Position numbers and translations under genes: made by a program. A stretch of DNA of 64,000 nucleotides from Archangium gephyra (GTDB taxonomy: Bacteria > Myxococcota > Myxococcia > Myxococcales > Myxococcaceae), in contig QFQP01000029.1 in NCBI GenBank assembly GCA_003243425.1, positions 1 to 64,000 on the forward strand, read 5' to 3'. The stretch's first letter is position 1. Every line of letters begins with the position of its first letter. Positions 44,945-53,707 of this stretch are shown here, one piece after another. Under the pieces are notes generated by a model. That model did not search any database. It had not been told where the DNA came from and saw only the letters and a list, made by a program, of their open reading frames with translations.

Positions 44945-46468
44945 GTGAATCGACTCGCGGTTCTGCTTCTGGCGCTCGGGGCAACGACTTCATTCGCAGC
45001 AGAGAAGCCACGCCTCGGCGTGGTGATCGTCGTCGACCAACTCAGCGCCGAGACGTTTCGTGCGCGGCTCCCGACCGTGACCGGCGGCTTCAAGCGGTTG
45101 ACGGCCGATGGCTTCGTGTTTCACGAGGCCCGTTACGAGGCGCTTCCCACCATCACCTCGGTGGGTCACGCGACGTTGATGACGGGCGCGTATGGCGAGC
45201 TGCACGGCATCGTCAGCAACGACTGGCTCGACCCGGCGACGGGGAAGCCGCAGCTCTCGACGGAAGACGCGAACTTCAAGGTGCTCGGGCGTGAAGCGCA
45301 CGGTCGTGATGGCACCGCGCCCACCTCGCTGCGGGTGCCCACGCTCGCTGATGCGGTGAAGCGCTCGAACGAGAAGGCGTTGTCGGTGAGCGTGTCGGGC
45401 AAAGATCGCTCATCGATCCTCTGCGCTGGTCGTGCCGGGCTGGCGGTGTGGTTCGACGCCGAGCTGCCGATGTTCACGACGAGCACGTTCTACGCGAAGG
45501 AACTTCCGGCCTTCGTGCTCCCGACGAACGAGAAGTTCGCAAAGCAGGTCGCTTCAGGCGCGTTCGCCTGGGGCCTGCCCGGCGGCGGAATCACGGGTAA
45601 GGCACCGCAGCTGCCATCACGCACCGACGACTCGGAGCCGTTCGCGGAGCACAAAGACATTCAAGACGACATCGACACCGGTGAAGTCGACGTCGCGCTC
45701 GAAGCGGTGAAGTCGCTCGGGCTCGGGAAGGACGACGTTCCCGACCTGCTGACCATCAGCTTCAGCGGTCACGACCGCATCGGTCATGCGTTCGGCGCCG
45801 ATTCACCCGAGAGCCTCGAGGAGTTCGCGCACGTCGATCGCGAGCTCGCGCGCCTGCTCAACGGCCTCGACGCCCTCGTCGGCAAAGGACGGTACGTGGT
45901 CGCGTTGTCGTCTGATCACGGCGTGATGCCGCTGCCGGAGCTCGCGGTCGCGCGCGGTCTCGATGCGGGCCGCCTCGACATGAAGAACCTGCGTGAGCGG
46001 CTCGACAGGGAGCTCGACGAGCGCCTCGGCCGTCAGGACTGGTTTCTGGGCAGCAAGACGCCGGGCATCACCTTCAACGCGAAGTTCAAGGATCGCGGGC
46101 TGACGATCTTCGAGCGCCTGCGCGCCGTCGCCAGACAGCAGCCGGGTGTCGAAGACCTGGTGCTCACGTCGAGCCCGCGCGGACCGTGGGCGCCGCTGAT
46201 CACCCGTGGCGCCTACGACGGCCGCTCGCCTGATCTCTACGTGATCACCAGACCGAACTGGGCCTACGGCACTGTCGATCGCACCGGTCACTCGTCTCCG
46301 TATCTCTACGACCGCGCAGTGCCGCTCATCTTCTTCGGTACTGGCGTGAAGAAGGGGCAGGGCGGCACCACCGAGCCCATCAACCTCGCGCCCACGCTCG
46401 CCGCGCTTCTCGGCGTCTCGCCTCCGGCCGCAGCTCAAGGCCGCTTCCTCGAACAAGTCGTTCCGTAA
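44945..46468 (+). CDS. PafA-like alkaline phosphatase / phosphodiesterase
   Basis: 507 residues from GTG 44945, which opens a signal peptide (NRLAVLLLALGATTSFA). It has the alkaline-phosphatase superfamily fold of PafA/type I phosphodiesterases. VVIVVDQL carries the first metal Asp, and ALPTITSVGHATLMTG contains the nucleophilic Thr segment and GHA. The remaining metal ligands lie in TISFSGHDRIGHAFG and ALSSDHGVMPLPE, and the last region ends near RTGHSSPYLYD. PafA enzymes are periplasmic and release phosphate from many monoesters. The next gene encodes a phosphate-type porin 12 bp downstream, which supports a phosphate-acquisition role. Confidence 0.92.
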   Translation: MNRLAVLLLALGATTSFAAEKPRLGVVIVVDQLSAETFRARLPTVTGGFKRLTADGFVFHEARYEALPTITSVGHATLMTGAYGELHGIVSNDWLDPATGKPQLSTEDANFKVLGREAHGRDGTAPTSLRVPTLADAVKRSNEKALSVSVSGKDRSSILCAGRAGLAVWFDAELPMFTTSTFYAKELPAFVLPTNEKFAKQVASGAFAWGLPGGGITGKAPQLPSRTDDSEPFAEHKDIQDDIDTGEVDVALEAVKSLGLGKDDVPDLLTISFSGHDRIGHAFGADSPESLEEFAHVDRELARLLNGLDALVGKGRYVVALSSDHGVMPLPELAVARGLDAGRLDMKNLRERLDRELDERLGRQDWFLGSKTPGITFNAKFKDRGLTIFERLRAVARQQPGVEDLVLTSSPRGPWAPLITRGAYDGRSPDLYVITRPNWAYGTVDRTGHSSPYLYDRAVPLIFFGTGVKKGQGGTTEPINLAPTLAALLGVSPPAAAQGRFLEQVVP

Positions 46469-46480
46469 AAGGAGTCACAC

Positions 46481-47650
46481 ATGTCGTTGGCGCTGTTGTT
46501 GTCGCTTGCGCTCTCGCAGGCCCCCGAAGCGGTCGATGGTGGTGTGGAGCCGGTCACGCTCAACGCAGACCAACAACGCGCGTCGCTCGGTGCCGGCACG
46601 CAGCCGGTTGGCGCGATCACGACGTCGACCGAGATTCCGTGGTGGCAGCGCGTCACCATCGGCGGCTTCGCGCGCCTGGGCGTCTTCTATACGTTCCCGT
46701 TCGCTGATCAGCAGCTGGTCGGCAGCAACGGCGGCTTCCGGCTCGCCGACTTCCGCATCGCGCTCGACTTTCACCCCATCGAGAAGTTCACCGTCTACAC
46801 GTCGGTCGAGTTCGCGGCGCCGTTCGTCGACCCCAACGATCCGCTCACTGGCCGCCGCATCGTCGACCTCCGTGACGCGTACATTCAGTACGACTTCTTC
46901 GACTTCCTCCGGTTGCGCGCAGGGCAGCAGCGCCCGCCGTACTACGCCGAGATGTTGCTCTCCGACGGCTCGATCCCCTTCGTGAATCGGTCCGTGCTCG
47001 CCAACGGCATCGCGCCGCCAGAAGGTTTCCCGAGAAACCAATTGGCGCCCGACCGCCAGCTCGGTCTCCAGCTGTTCAGCAAGCGGCTCGGTGGCGAGTG
47101 GGTGGGCTTCAAGTACGCCCTCGGTGTCTTCAACGGCAACGGCCAGAACCAGCTCTTCAACGACAACAACTCGGTGCAGCCGGTGGCGCGCGTGGAGGTC
47201 GACGTGCACGAGGTCGTCACGCTCGGTCTGAACGGCTACTACAACCACCGCACCGACGGCGTGCGCCCCAATCAGCTCTCGACGAATCAGGTGGCGTACG
47301 GAGCCGATCTCGCGGTGCAGGCCTTCGGCTTCTCGGCGCTCGGCGCGTTCCTCGGCAAGTCGTCGACGTACAGCTACGCGGGCCTGCCGCCGGACTCAGG
47401 CATGGGCGCGCTGGGCCAGCTGCGCTACTTCCACGAAGGCACCGGGCTCGAAGCCGCCGTGCGCTTTGCCTGGTACGAGCCGTCGACCGCGCAGGCCGAT
47501 GATCAGGTTCAGGAGTACGCCGCGATGCTCGGCTGGCGCCCGTTCAAGCTGCCGTTCCGCGTGCTCGCCCAGTACACGCACCGTGAAGAAGAGCGTCTCG
47601 CCGCGTACCCGAACGACAGCGTGGACGCGATGATCCACGCGGTGTGGTGA
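46481..47650 (+). CDS. Phosphate-selective porin (OprO/OprP-type)
   Basis: 389 residues with an AAGGAG ribosome site and a signal peptide (LALLLSLALSQA). The barrel has family features of phosphate-selective porins O and P: GGFRLADFRIALDFHPIEKF, RIVDLRDAYIQYDFFDFLRL, RAGQQRPPYYAEML, and a C-terminal strand VDAMIHAVW ending in an aromatic residue. It would carry phosphate or other anions across the outer membrane. It sits between the phosphatase and PHP-hydrolase genes, and its stop comes six bases before the next ATG. Confidence 0.9.
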   Translation: MSLALLLSLALSQAPEAVDGGVEPVTLNADQQRASLGAGTQPVGAITTSTEIPWWQRVTIGGFARLGVFYTFPFADQQLVGSNGGFRLADFRIALDFHPIEKFTVYTSVEFAAPFVDPNDPLTGRRIVDLRDAYIQYDFFDFLRLRAGQQRPPYYAEMLLSDGSIPFVNRSVLANGIAPPEGFPRNQLAPDRQLGLQLFSKRLGGEWVGFKYALGVFNGNGQNQLFNDNNSVQPVARVEVDVHEVVTLGLNGYYNHRTDGVRPNQLSTNQVAYGADLAVQAFGFSALGAFLGKSSTYSYAGLPPDSGMGALGQLRYFHEGTGLEAAVRFAWYEPSTAQADDQVQEYAAMLGWRPFKLPFRVLAQYTHREEERLAAYPNDSVDAMIHAVW

Positions 47651-47655
47651 CGCGC

Positions 47656-50600
47656 ATGAAGAAGGTTCTTGTTCTGGCGCTGCTGGCGCTCACGACGTGC
47701 AGCAAGAGCACGCCGCCGGCCCGCGCGTTTCAGATCAGCAGCCGCACCGAGTTGATCGGCGGCAAGCGTGCCCTGGCCGACGTGGAGGCCGCGCCGGTGA
47801 ACGCGACCGACCTCATCGGCGGTAAGCGCGCGAGTGGTGCCGAAGGTGACTTCAAGCTCACCAACGGGCTCATTCACGCCATCGTTCAGAACGTCGGCAC
47901 CAGCCGCGGCTTCGGGAGCTTCGGCGGCTCGCTCATCGACATCGATCTGGTTCGCGGCGGCGCCTCGAGCTCGACGAGTGGGGTCGCAGGCAACGACTAC
48001 TTCACCGAGATGTTCCCCGCGTTCTTCCTCACTGCGCTCGAGCCCGCGAAGGTGGAGGTCGTCGCCGACGGAAGTGACGGCGGCCCGGCGACGGTGCGCG
48101 TGTCAGGTCGCAGCGGCAGCTTCATTTCGCTGGTCAATCCCTTCACCTCGCTCGTCGACCCCGCCGACCCGATGGACTTCTCGGTCGACTACACCGTCGA
48201 ACCCGGCAAGCCGTACCTGAAGATCGTGGTGACGGTGACGAACAACAACCCCACGCCCGCCTCGTGGACGCTCGACGTGCCGTTCGGCTTCGTCACCCTG
48301 CTCGGTGAAGGGCAGCGGCTCTTCGTTCCCGGGCAGGCCGGCTTCGACATGCGCTTCCATCTCGAAGACGTCTACAAACGGCCCGCGTCGCTCAACGCGT
48401 TGCCGGGTGAAGTGACGTCGATGTGGGCGACCGAGGGTGACGGCGTCAGCTACGCCTTCGTCGCCGGCCTGAACCCGTCGGGCGGCTACCTCGACAACAA
48501 GCCGATGTACTACCCGACGGCGAAGAAGGACTCGCTCCTCATTCCCATCGCCTCGTCGTCGTTCCTGGGCTCGTACTTCGCGAAGGCGCCGCAGAACCTG
48601 CCGACCGGAGGCTCGTACAGCTACACCGCTTATCTGTTCGTCGGTTCGGGTGACGTCGCGAGCGTGCAGAAGGTCGTCTACGACACGCGCGACGTGCAGG
48701 TTCGCAGCAACGGCCGTGAGTTCGTGCTCCGTGAGCCGACGCCCTACGGAACGGTCTCGGGGCGCGTTCGTGAAGCGCGCACCCTCACCGCGCTGGAAGG
48801 CGTGTCGGTCGTCCTCAAAGACGCGAACGGCAACTACGTCACCCAGGCCACGTCGCAGAAGAACGGCGTGTGGACGGCTCCCGTACCTCCGGGGACGTAC
48901 ACGGGCTTCGCGGTCGACCGCACGCGCTCGGTCGCCACGTCTTCTGAATTCGAAGTGACGGAAGGTGGCACCACGAGCGTCGACTTCACGATGGAGCGTG
49001 CGGGTGACCTGCGCGTGGTGGTGAAGAACGAACGTGGTGAACTGCTGCCCGCGAAGATCACCGTCGAAGGCACGTACGACAACACCGATTCGAACCTGCA
49101 GCCGCGCCAGTTCTTCTACGACTTGAAGGTCGGTGAACGCATGCGGCCGTCTGATCTCCTCGTCGATGATCAGAACGATCCATCGACGCGTCGATACATC
49201 GAGCGGCTCTTCTACGCGACCGATGGCGTCGGTGGGAAAGCGGTGCGACCCGGGCGTTACACGGTCTACGCGTCGCGCGGCCCCGAGTACGACCTGCAGA
49301 AGCAGGAAGTCGAAGTGCGCGCAGGTCAGACCGTGAATCTCGGCTTCACGCTGACGCAGATCGTGCCCACGCCGGGGTGGATCAGCGCCGACTTCCACGT
49401 GCACTCCGCGAAGTCGGTCGACAGTGACATGCAGCTCGATGCGCGTGTGGCCAGCTACGCCGTCGAAGGCGTCGATCTCGTGGTGTCGACCGATCACAAC
49501 TACGTCGCCGACTACGCGCCGACCATCTCTGCGCTGAAGCTCGATGACTGGCTCGCCAGCTCGGTCGGTCTCGAACTGACGTCGTTGGAGATGGGCCACT
49601 TCAACGCGTTCCCGTTGTTGCTGCAGCCGGGGCCCGTTCAGCACGGCAGCTTCCGCTGGTTCTTCCGGCCGCCCGGTGAGCTGTTCGCGCAGCTGCGCGC
49701 GCTCGGGAAAGATCCGCAGAGGACGGTGGTGCAGGTGAACCACCCGCGCGACACGATTCTTGGCTACTTCAACGCGTTCAACATCAGCGGCTACACGGGT
49801 GAACCGCTGCCGCCGTACTCGGCGATCTCGCTCGATCAGAAGGACCTGCCCGACGGCGGAAGTTCTCCCTACAACATGAAGAACTTCTCCACCGAGTTCG
49901 ACGCGATGGAGGTCTTCAACGGCAAGCGCTTCGACATCATGTTGCCGTACCGGATTCCCGCCGTGCCTCCGCCGGGGGCCGACCCCGGTCTGCCTGCGTG
50001 CGGTACGACGCCTTCGGCAACTCCGTGCCTTCCCGCGGTCGGAGAGATCTTGAACGAGGTGGCCACGCTCCCCGACGGTGGTTTCGAGCTCACGCCCTTC
50101 CAGCCCGGAGCGCAGGACGACTGGTTCATCATGCTCGCGCGCGGTCACCGCATCACGGCGACGGGCAACTCCGATTCGCACGGTGAGAAGGCCGAAGCCG
50201 GTCTGCCGCGCACGTACGTTCAAGCCGGCGACACGTCGGACGGTCCGATGAACAAGCTCGACGAAGCCGCGGTGTATCGCGCGCTCTCGGCCGGTCGTGC
50301 GGTCGCCACCAACGGCCCCATCATCGAAGCGACGGTGAACGGGCAGGGCATCGGGAGCACGGTGGTCGCCAGTGACGGCGTCATCGACGTGCACATCGTG
50401 GTGAAGGCGGCGTCGTGGTTCGACGTGAAGCGCGTGGTCGTGCGTCATGGCGTGAAGGGCCGCATCAAGACGGCCGAAGTGCTCGAGACGATCCCCGTTC
50501 CCGACACGCGCGAAGTGGTGCGCGTCGACGTGACCCGCCAGTACTCGAACATTCCCGACGGCTCGTTCATCGTCATCGAGGCCATCGGTGATGAATCGAT

Positions 50601-50892
50601 GTGGCCGGTGTTCACCGGTTACGAGGTTCCGTCCCTCGAGATCAGCGACGCCGTCGGCGTCATCGGCAGCTCGTTCGGCTTCGGCGCGACGTACGGAAAG
50701 TACAAACCGGTGCAACGCCAGCTGGTGACCCCGTACGGCTTCACGAACCCCATCTGGGTCGACACCACGTTGAAGCAGCCGCTGCGCATCGACAAGAAGG
50801 TGCTCGGCGTTTCAAACGTCGAACCGTTCGTGCCGCGCGTGATGCCCGACGTGCGGAAGCTCTTCCATGCGTTCCACAGCGACCCGGAATAG
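47656..50892 (+). CDS. CehA/McbA-type PHP-family metallohydrolase, lipoprotein
   Basis: 1078 residues from ATG 47656, chosen because a lipoprotein signal starts there (KKVLVLALLALTTC); GTGs at 47644 and 47647 are alternatives. The N-terminal 340 residues are beta-rich. The middle has carboxypeptidase-regulatory-like folds (GRVREARTLTALEGVSVVLK; VKNERGELLPAKITVEG). The C-terminal half is a PHP hydrolase: WISADFHVHSAKSVDSD, VVSTDHNYVADY, VVQVNHPRD and ITATGNSDSHG supply His/Asp metal ligands. PHP enzymes of this group hydrolyse phosphoesters or carbamates. With the phosphatase and porin it could process organophosphate outside the cell. Its end overlaps the next gene by 26 bp. Confidence 0.9.
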   Translation: MKKVLVLALLALTTCSKSTPPARAFQISSRTELIGGKRALADVEAAPVNATDLIGGKRASGAEGDFKLTNGLIHAIVQNVGTSRGFGSFGGSLIDIDLVRGGASSSTSGVAGNDYFTEMFPAFFLTALEPAKVEVVADGSDGGPATVRVSGRSGSFISLVNPFTSLVDPADPMDFSVDYTVEPGKPYLKIVVTVTNNNPTPASWTLDVPFGFVTLLGEGQRLFVPGQAGFDMRFHLEDVYKRPASLNALPGEVTSMWATEGDGVSYAFVAGLNPSGGYLDNKPMYYPTAKKDSLLIPIASSSFLGSYFAKAPQNLPTGGSYSYTAYLFVGSGDVASVQKVVYDTRDVQVRSNGREFVLREPTPYGTVSGRVREARTLTALEGVSVVLKDANGNYVTQATSQKNGVWTAPVPPGTYTGFAVDRTRSVATSSEFEVTEGGTTSVDFTMERAGDLRVVVKNERGELLPAKITVEGTYDNTDSNLQPRQFFYDLKVGERMRPSDLLVDDQNDPSTRRYIERLFYATDGVGGKAVRPGRYTVYASRGPEYDLQKQEVEVRAGQTVNLGFTLTQIVPTPGWISADFHVHSAKSVDSDMQLDARVASYAVEGVDLVVSTDHNYVADYAPTISALKLDDWLASSVGLELTSLEMGHFNAFPLLLQPGPVQHGSFRWFFRPPGELFAQLRALGKDPQRTVVQVNHPRDTILGYFNAFNISGYTGEPLPPYSAISLDQKDLPDGGSSPYNMKNFSTEFDAMEVFNGKRFDIMLPYRIPAVPPPGADPGLPACGTTPSATPCLPAVGEILNEVATLPDGGFELTPFQPGAQDDWFIMLARGHRITATGNSDSHGEKAEAGLPRTYVQAGDTSDGPMNKLDEAAVYRALSAGRAVATNGPIIEATVNGQGIGSTVVASDGVIDVHIVVKAASWFDVKRVVVRHGVKGRIKTAEVLETIPVPDTREVVRVDVTRQYSNIPDGSFIVIEAIGDESMWPVFTGYEVPSLEISDAVGVIGSSFGFGATYGKYKPVQRQLVTPYGFTNPIWVDTTLKQPLRIDKKVLGVSNVEPFVPRVMPDVRKLFHAFHSDPE

Positions 50893-51415
50893 CGCGCTGC
50901 TGGTGGCCCTCGTCGCCACCGCGGCGTTCGCGCACCCCACGGGCTTCCACAAGAAGCTCACCGTCACCGTCACGAAGACGAAGCTGTCGGCCCTGGTGGT
51001 GATGGACGTGGATTCCGGCGAGCGGTGCCTGCTGCTGCGCGAGGCCGTCGATTCCAACCGCGACGGCGTGCTCTCGGGCGAAGAGGTCGCGAAGTTGAAA
51101 GAGCGGCTGGTGAAGATGGTGACGAGCCCGCTCAGGCTGGGCATTTCGGGCGCGCCGCTGTCCGTCGGGCCCAAAGAGTCGAAGCTCTCGCTTCGTGATG
51201 ATCGCCGCGCCAATGATTCACCGTTGTCGGTGGCGGTGATGTTCGAGCTTCCACTCTCACCCACGCCCGGCGAAGGAACGCAGCTCGAAGTGACCGACAC
51301 CTCGCCCGATCAATCGTCGATCGTCCTTCAGGTCTTCCAGTCGGGCGAGGCGCTGGAGAAGGAAGTTGCCAGTGGCGTCATGACGCGCGTGCGGCTCGGG
51401 GCTTTGACGCCGTGA
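50867..51415 (+). CDS. Secreted EF-hand-like protein
   Basis: 182 residues starting inside the previous gene. Signal peptide (RNSALLVALVATAAFA). A loop DSNRDGVLSGEE at about residues 62-73 fits a Ca2+-binding EF-hand/dockerin loop (D-x-N-x-D-G-x-L-S-x-x-E). The rest is beta-rich (KKLTVTVTKTKLSALVVMDV; SVAVMFELPLSPTP). It may use calcium for stability or signalling. Overlap suggests co-translation with the PHP hydrolase. Confidence 0.8.
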   Translation: MRSTATRNSALLVALVATAAFAHPTGFHKKLTVTVTKTKLSALVVMDVDSGERCLLLREAVDSNRDGVLSGEEVAKLKERLVKMVTSPLRLGISGAPLSVGPKESKLSLRDDRRANDSPLSVAVMFELPLSPTPGEGTQLEVTDTSPDQSSIVLQVFQSGEALEKEVASGVMTRVRLGALTP

Positions 51416-51454
51416 AAATGGCCGAGCGGCGGCCGGGCGCTACGAATCAGTGAC

Positions 51455-52015
51455 ATGCCTTCAGCGCTGGACCCGAAGTCGCAGAGTCAGCTCGAGACGG
51501 AAATCGCGATCTGGAAGTCGCACGCGGTGAACGCTGGAGGTCGCGACGAGCTGGCGACGCTCAAGGCGGTCCCGCTCTTCCGCGACCTGCGAGACGCCGA
51601 CCTCAAGCGCGTCGCCAAGCTGCTGCACGAGCGCCACTACGCTGCCAACGAAGTGGTCTTTCGCGAGGGGCAGACCGGCGCCGGCATGTACATCATCAAA
51701 GAGGGCGCGGCCGACATCGTGCTCCGCCTGGCCGACGGCAGCGAACAGTGCGTGGTGAGCCTCGTGAGCGGTCAGTTCTTCGGCGAGCTGGCGCTGTTGG
51801 AGTCGACGCCGCGCACGGCCACCTGCGTGGTGCGCAAGCCGTCGGTGTTGCTGGGCCTCTTTCAGCCCGATCTCGAACAGCTGCTCGATCGCAACGCGCA
51901 GCTGGGCTCGCGCGTGATCTGGAACCTCGCGCGCATGACCGGCCTGCGATTGCGTGAACTCTCGGACCTCATGCGTTCGCGCGCCGAACAGCAGCCCAAA
52001 GCGGAGCCGAAGTGA
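51455..52015 (+). CDS. Cyclic-nucleotide-binding-domain protein
   Basis: 186 residues. One CRP-type cNMP-binding domain (LFRDLRDADLKRVAKLLHER; FREGQTGAGMYIIKEGAADI; GQFFGELALLESTPRTATCV), including the phosphate-binding FGELALL-x4-RTA cassette, which is intact. There is no HTH after it, only a helix and charged tail, so it is not a classic transcription factor. It may act as a sensor that binds a partner. Its last bases overlap a candidate GTG start of the AI-2E-family gene. Confidence 0.88.
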   Translation: MPSALDPKSQSQLETEIAIWKSHAVNAGGRDELATLKAVPLFRDLRDADLKRVAKLLHERHYAANEVVFREGQTGAGMYIIKEGAADIVLRLADGSEQCVVSLVSGQFFGELALLESTPRTATCVVRKPSVLLGLFQPDLEQLLDRNAQLGSRVIWNLARMTGLRLRELSDLMRSRAEQQPKAEPK

Positions 52016-52043
52016 CGACGCCCCCGTTTTCCCCGCCGGCACG

Positions 52044-53117
52044 TTGATTCCTCCACGCGTCGAATTGCCGCTGGCCGAGAAGGTGGTGCGCGCGGTGGTG
52101 GTGATCGCCGTCGGCGCCATCGCGCTCGGGGTCGCGTACTTTCTGCGGCTTCTGGTGCTGCCGCTGGTGCTCGGCTTCCTGCTCACCTACGTGATCGGCC
52201 CGCTGGCCGACCGCCTCGAGAATCGCGGCATGACGCGCAGCCGCGCCGTGATGATCTGCTTCGGCGGTCTGGTGGCGATCGTCGGCGTGATGCTGGTGGC
52301 GCTGCTCCCCGGCCTCGAAGCGTGGCTGCAGGAAGAAGGCCCGCGAGACGGCGAGCAGAGCAACTTCGAGCTTCAGCTCGAGGCGCGCATTTCACAGTGG
52401 CAGGCCTCGCTCGGCCGCAGCTACCCCAAGGTCGACTGGGCTTCGTGGTTCGGCAAGTTGCACGAAGTACTCGAGCACCAGCGCAAGGCGCTCGTGGAGG
52501 GGCTGCCGCAGATGGCGCTCGAGCTGGCGAGCCGTGCGGGTTCCCTGGTGCTCGGCCTCGTCATCGCCTTCTTCGTGCTGCTCGACGGCGCGGTGATGAA
52601 GAAGACCCTCGTGGCGTTGATGCCCAACCGGCACTTCGAGAACTCGCTGCTGATGCTGCACCGCATCGACAGGCAAATCAGCTCGTACCTCATCGGCACC
52701 GCGCTCGAGAACCTGCTGGTGACGATCATCGTCGCCATCCCCCTGGTGGCGCTGGGCATGCCCAACGCGCTGCTGTTCGCCGTCATCTTCGGCGTGTGCA
52801 ACGTCATTCCCTTCGCGGGGCCGTTCATCGGCGCTGCGGCCGGGTTGCTGTTCTCGCTGCTCGACCCCAACGCGCCGTCACTCGGCGCGCTCGCGGCGGT
52901 GTACGTCGTCGTTCACTTCATCGACGCCGGCATGATCAGCCCGTGGGTGATGGGCAAGAGCCTCGACATGCACCCGCTGACCGTCATCGTGGGCCTGGCG
53001 ATCGGCGGAACCGTCGGCGGCATTCTCGGCATGCTCGCCATCATTCCCATCATCGCGGTCGCCAAGGCCATCGTGACCACCCTGGTCGAGGGCTTCCGCA
53101 ACGCGTCGACGGCGTGA
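52044..53117 (+). CDS. AI-2E-family membrane permease
   Basis: 357 residues if started at TTG 52044; the true start is uncertain. About eight membrane helices with family motifs LRLLVLPLVLGFLLTYVIGP, IGTALENLLVTIIVAIPLVA, FGVCNVIPFAGPFIGA and VVHFIDAGMISPWVMGKSLD identify the AI-2E/TqsA (YdiK, PerM) family of exporters or antiporters. A GTG at 52012, overlapping the preceding stop as GTGA, would be the natural start, but it is out of frame by one base. One extra C in the CCCCC run at 52021-52025 would restore a continuous N-terminus (MTTPPVFPAGTLIPPRVE). Confidence 0.88.
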   Translation: MIPPRVELPLAEKVVRAVVVIAVGAIALGVAYFLRLLVLPLVLGFLLTYVIGPLADRLENRGMTRSRAVMICFGGLVAIVGVMLVALLPGLEAWLQEEGPRDGEQSNFELQLEARISQWQASLGRSYPKVDWASWFGKLHEVLEHQRKALVEGLPQMALELASRAGSLVLGLVIAFFVLLDGAVMKKTLVALMPNRHFENSLLMLHRIDRQISSYLIGTALENLLVTIIVAIPLVALGMPNALLFAVIFGVCNVIPFAGPFIGAAAGLLFSLLDPNAPSLGALAAVYVVVHFIDAGMISPWVMGKSLDMHPLTVIVGLAIGGTVGGILGMLAIIPIIAVAKAIVTTLVEGFRNASTA

Positions 53118-53131
53118 CTGCAAAGGCGTAA

Positions 53132-53629
53132 GTGCCGCGCATGGCAGAGACGACGCTCGACCTGCGCGAACTCCCGAAGGGCGAAGCCTGGCGGCAGCTG
53201 GAGCAGCACATCGCCGGCGTGCTCGATGGCCTCGACGACGACATCGCGGCGATGGCCACCATCAGCTGTCTGGTGCACCACGCCTTCGGTCACCTGTGGA
53301 CCGGCTTCTACCGGGTCGTCGAGCCCGGAAAGCTGCTCCGCGTCGGGCCGTACCAGGGCACGCTCGGTTGCCTCGAGATCCGCTTCGGTCGTGGCGTGTG
53401 TGGCACCGCCGCGGCCACCGGCCAGACTCAGGTCGTTCCTGACGTGCACGCGTTCCCCGGCCACATCACGTGCGACGGCCGCTCGGCTTCCGAGATCGTG
53501 GTGCCGGTGTACGACCGTCAGGGTGCACTTCTTGCGGTCTTCGACGTCGACAGTGACCGCAAGGCGGCGTTCGACGACCTCGATCGCGTGCACCTCGAGC
53601 GGGTCCTCGGTTGGTTCCGGGACACCTGA
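53132..53629 (+). CDS. msrC: Free methionine-(R)-sulfoxide reductase (GAF fold)
   Basis: 165 residues from GTG 53132; an ATG at 53141 is possible, but AAAGG lies closer to the GTG. It is a single GAF domain with RVGPYQGTLGCLEIRFGRG, VCGTAA and HITCDGRSASEIVVPV. Cys80, Cys90 and Cys114 keep the spacing of the three redox Cys of E. coli fRMsr (84, 94, 118). It reduces free Met-R-sulfoxide with thioredoxin. Residues of the substrate pocket (WTGFYR, FDVDSDRKAAFDDLD) are present. Confidence 0.95.
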   Translation: MPRMAETTLDLRELPKGEAWRQLEQHIAGVLDGLDDDIAAMATISCLVHHAFGHLWTGFYRVVEPGKLLRVGPYQGTLGCLEIRFGRGVCGTAAATGQTQVVPDVHAFPGHITCDGRSASEIVVPVYDRQGALLAVFDVDSDRKAAFDDLDRVHLERVLGWFRDT

Positions 53630-53707
53630 GGTAGTGGCCTCCAGAACGCTGATCCGCTAGGACGCGCCCACTTCGGCGGGAAGCCGCCTGTTTTTCATTG
53701 AGGAATC

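Noticed and set aside
48103..50715. 870-codon minus-strand open frame
   Set aside because: It is antisense to the PHP hydrolase, which has clear motifs and a signal; the minus-strand product is Arg/Val/His-rich low-information sequence.
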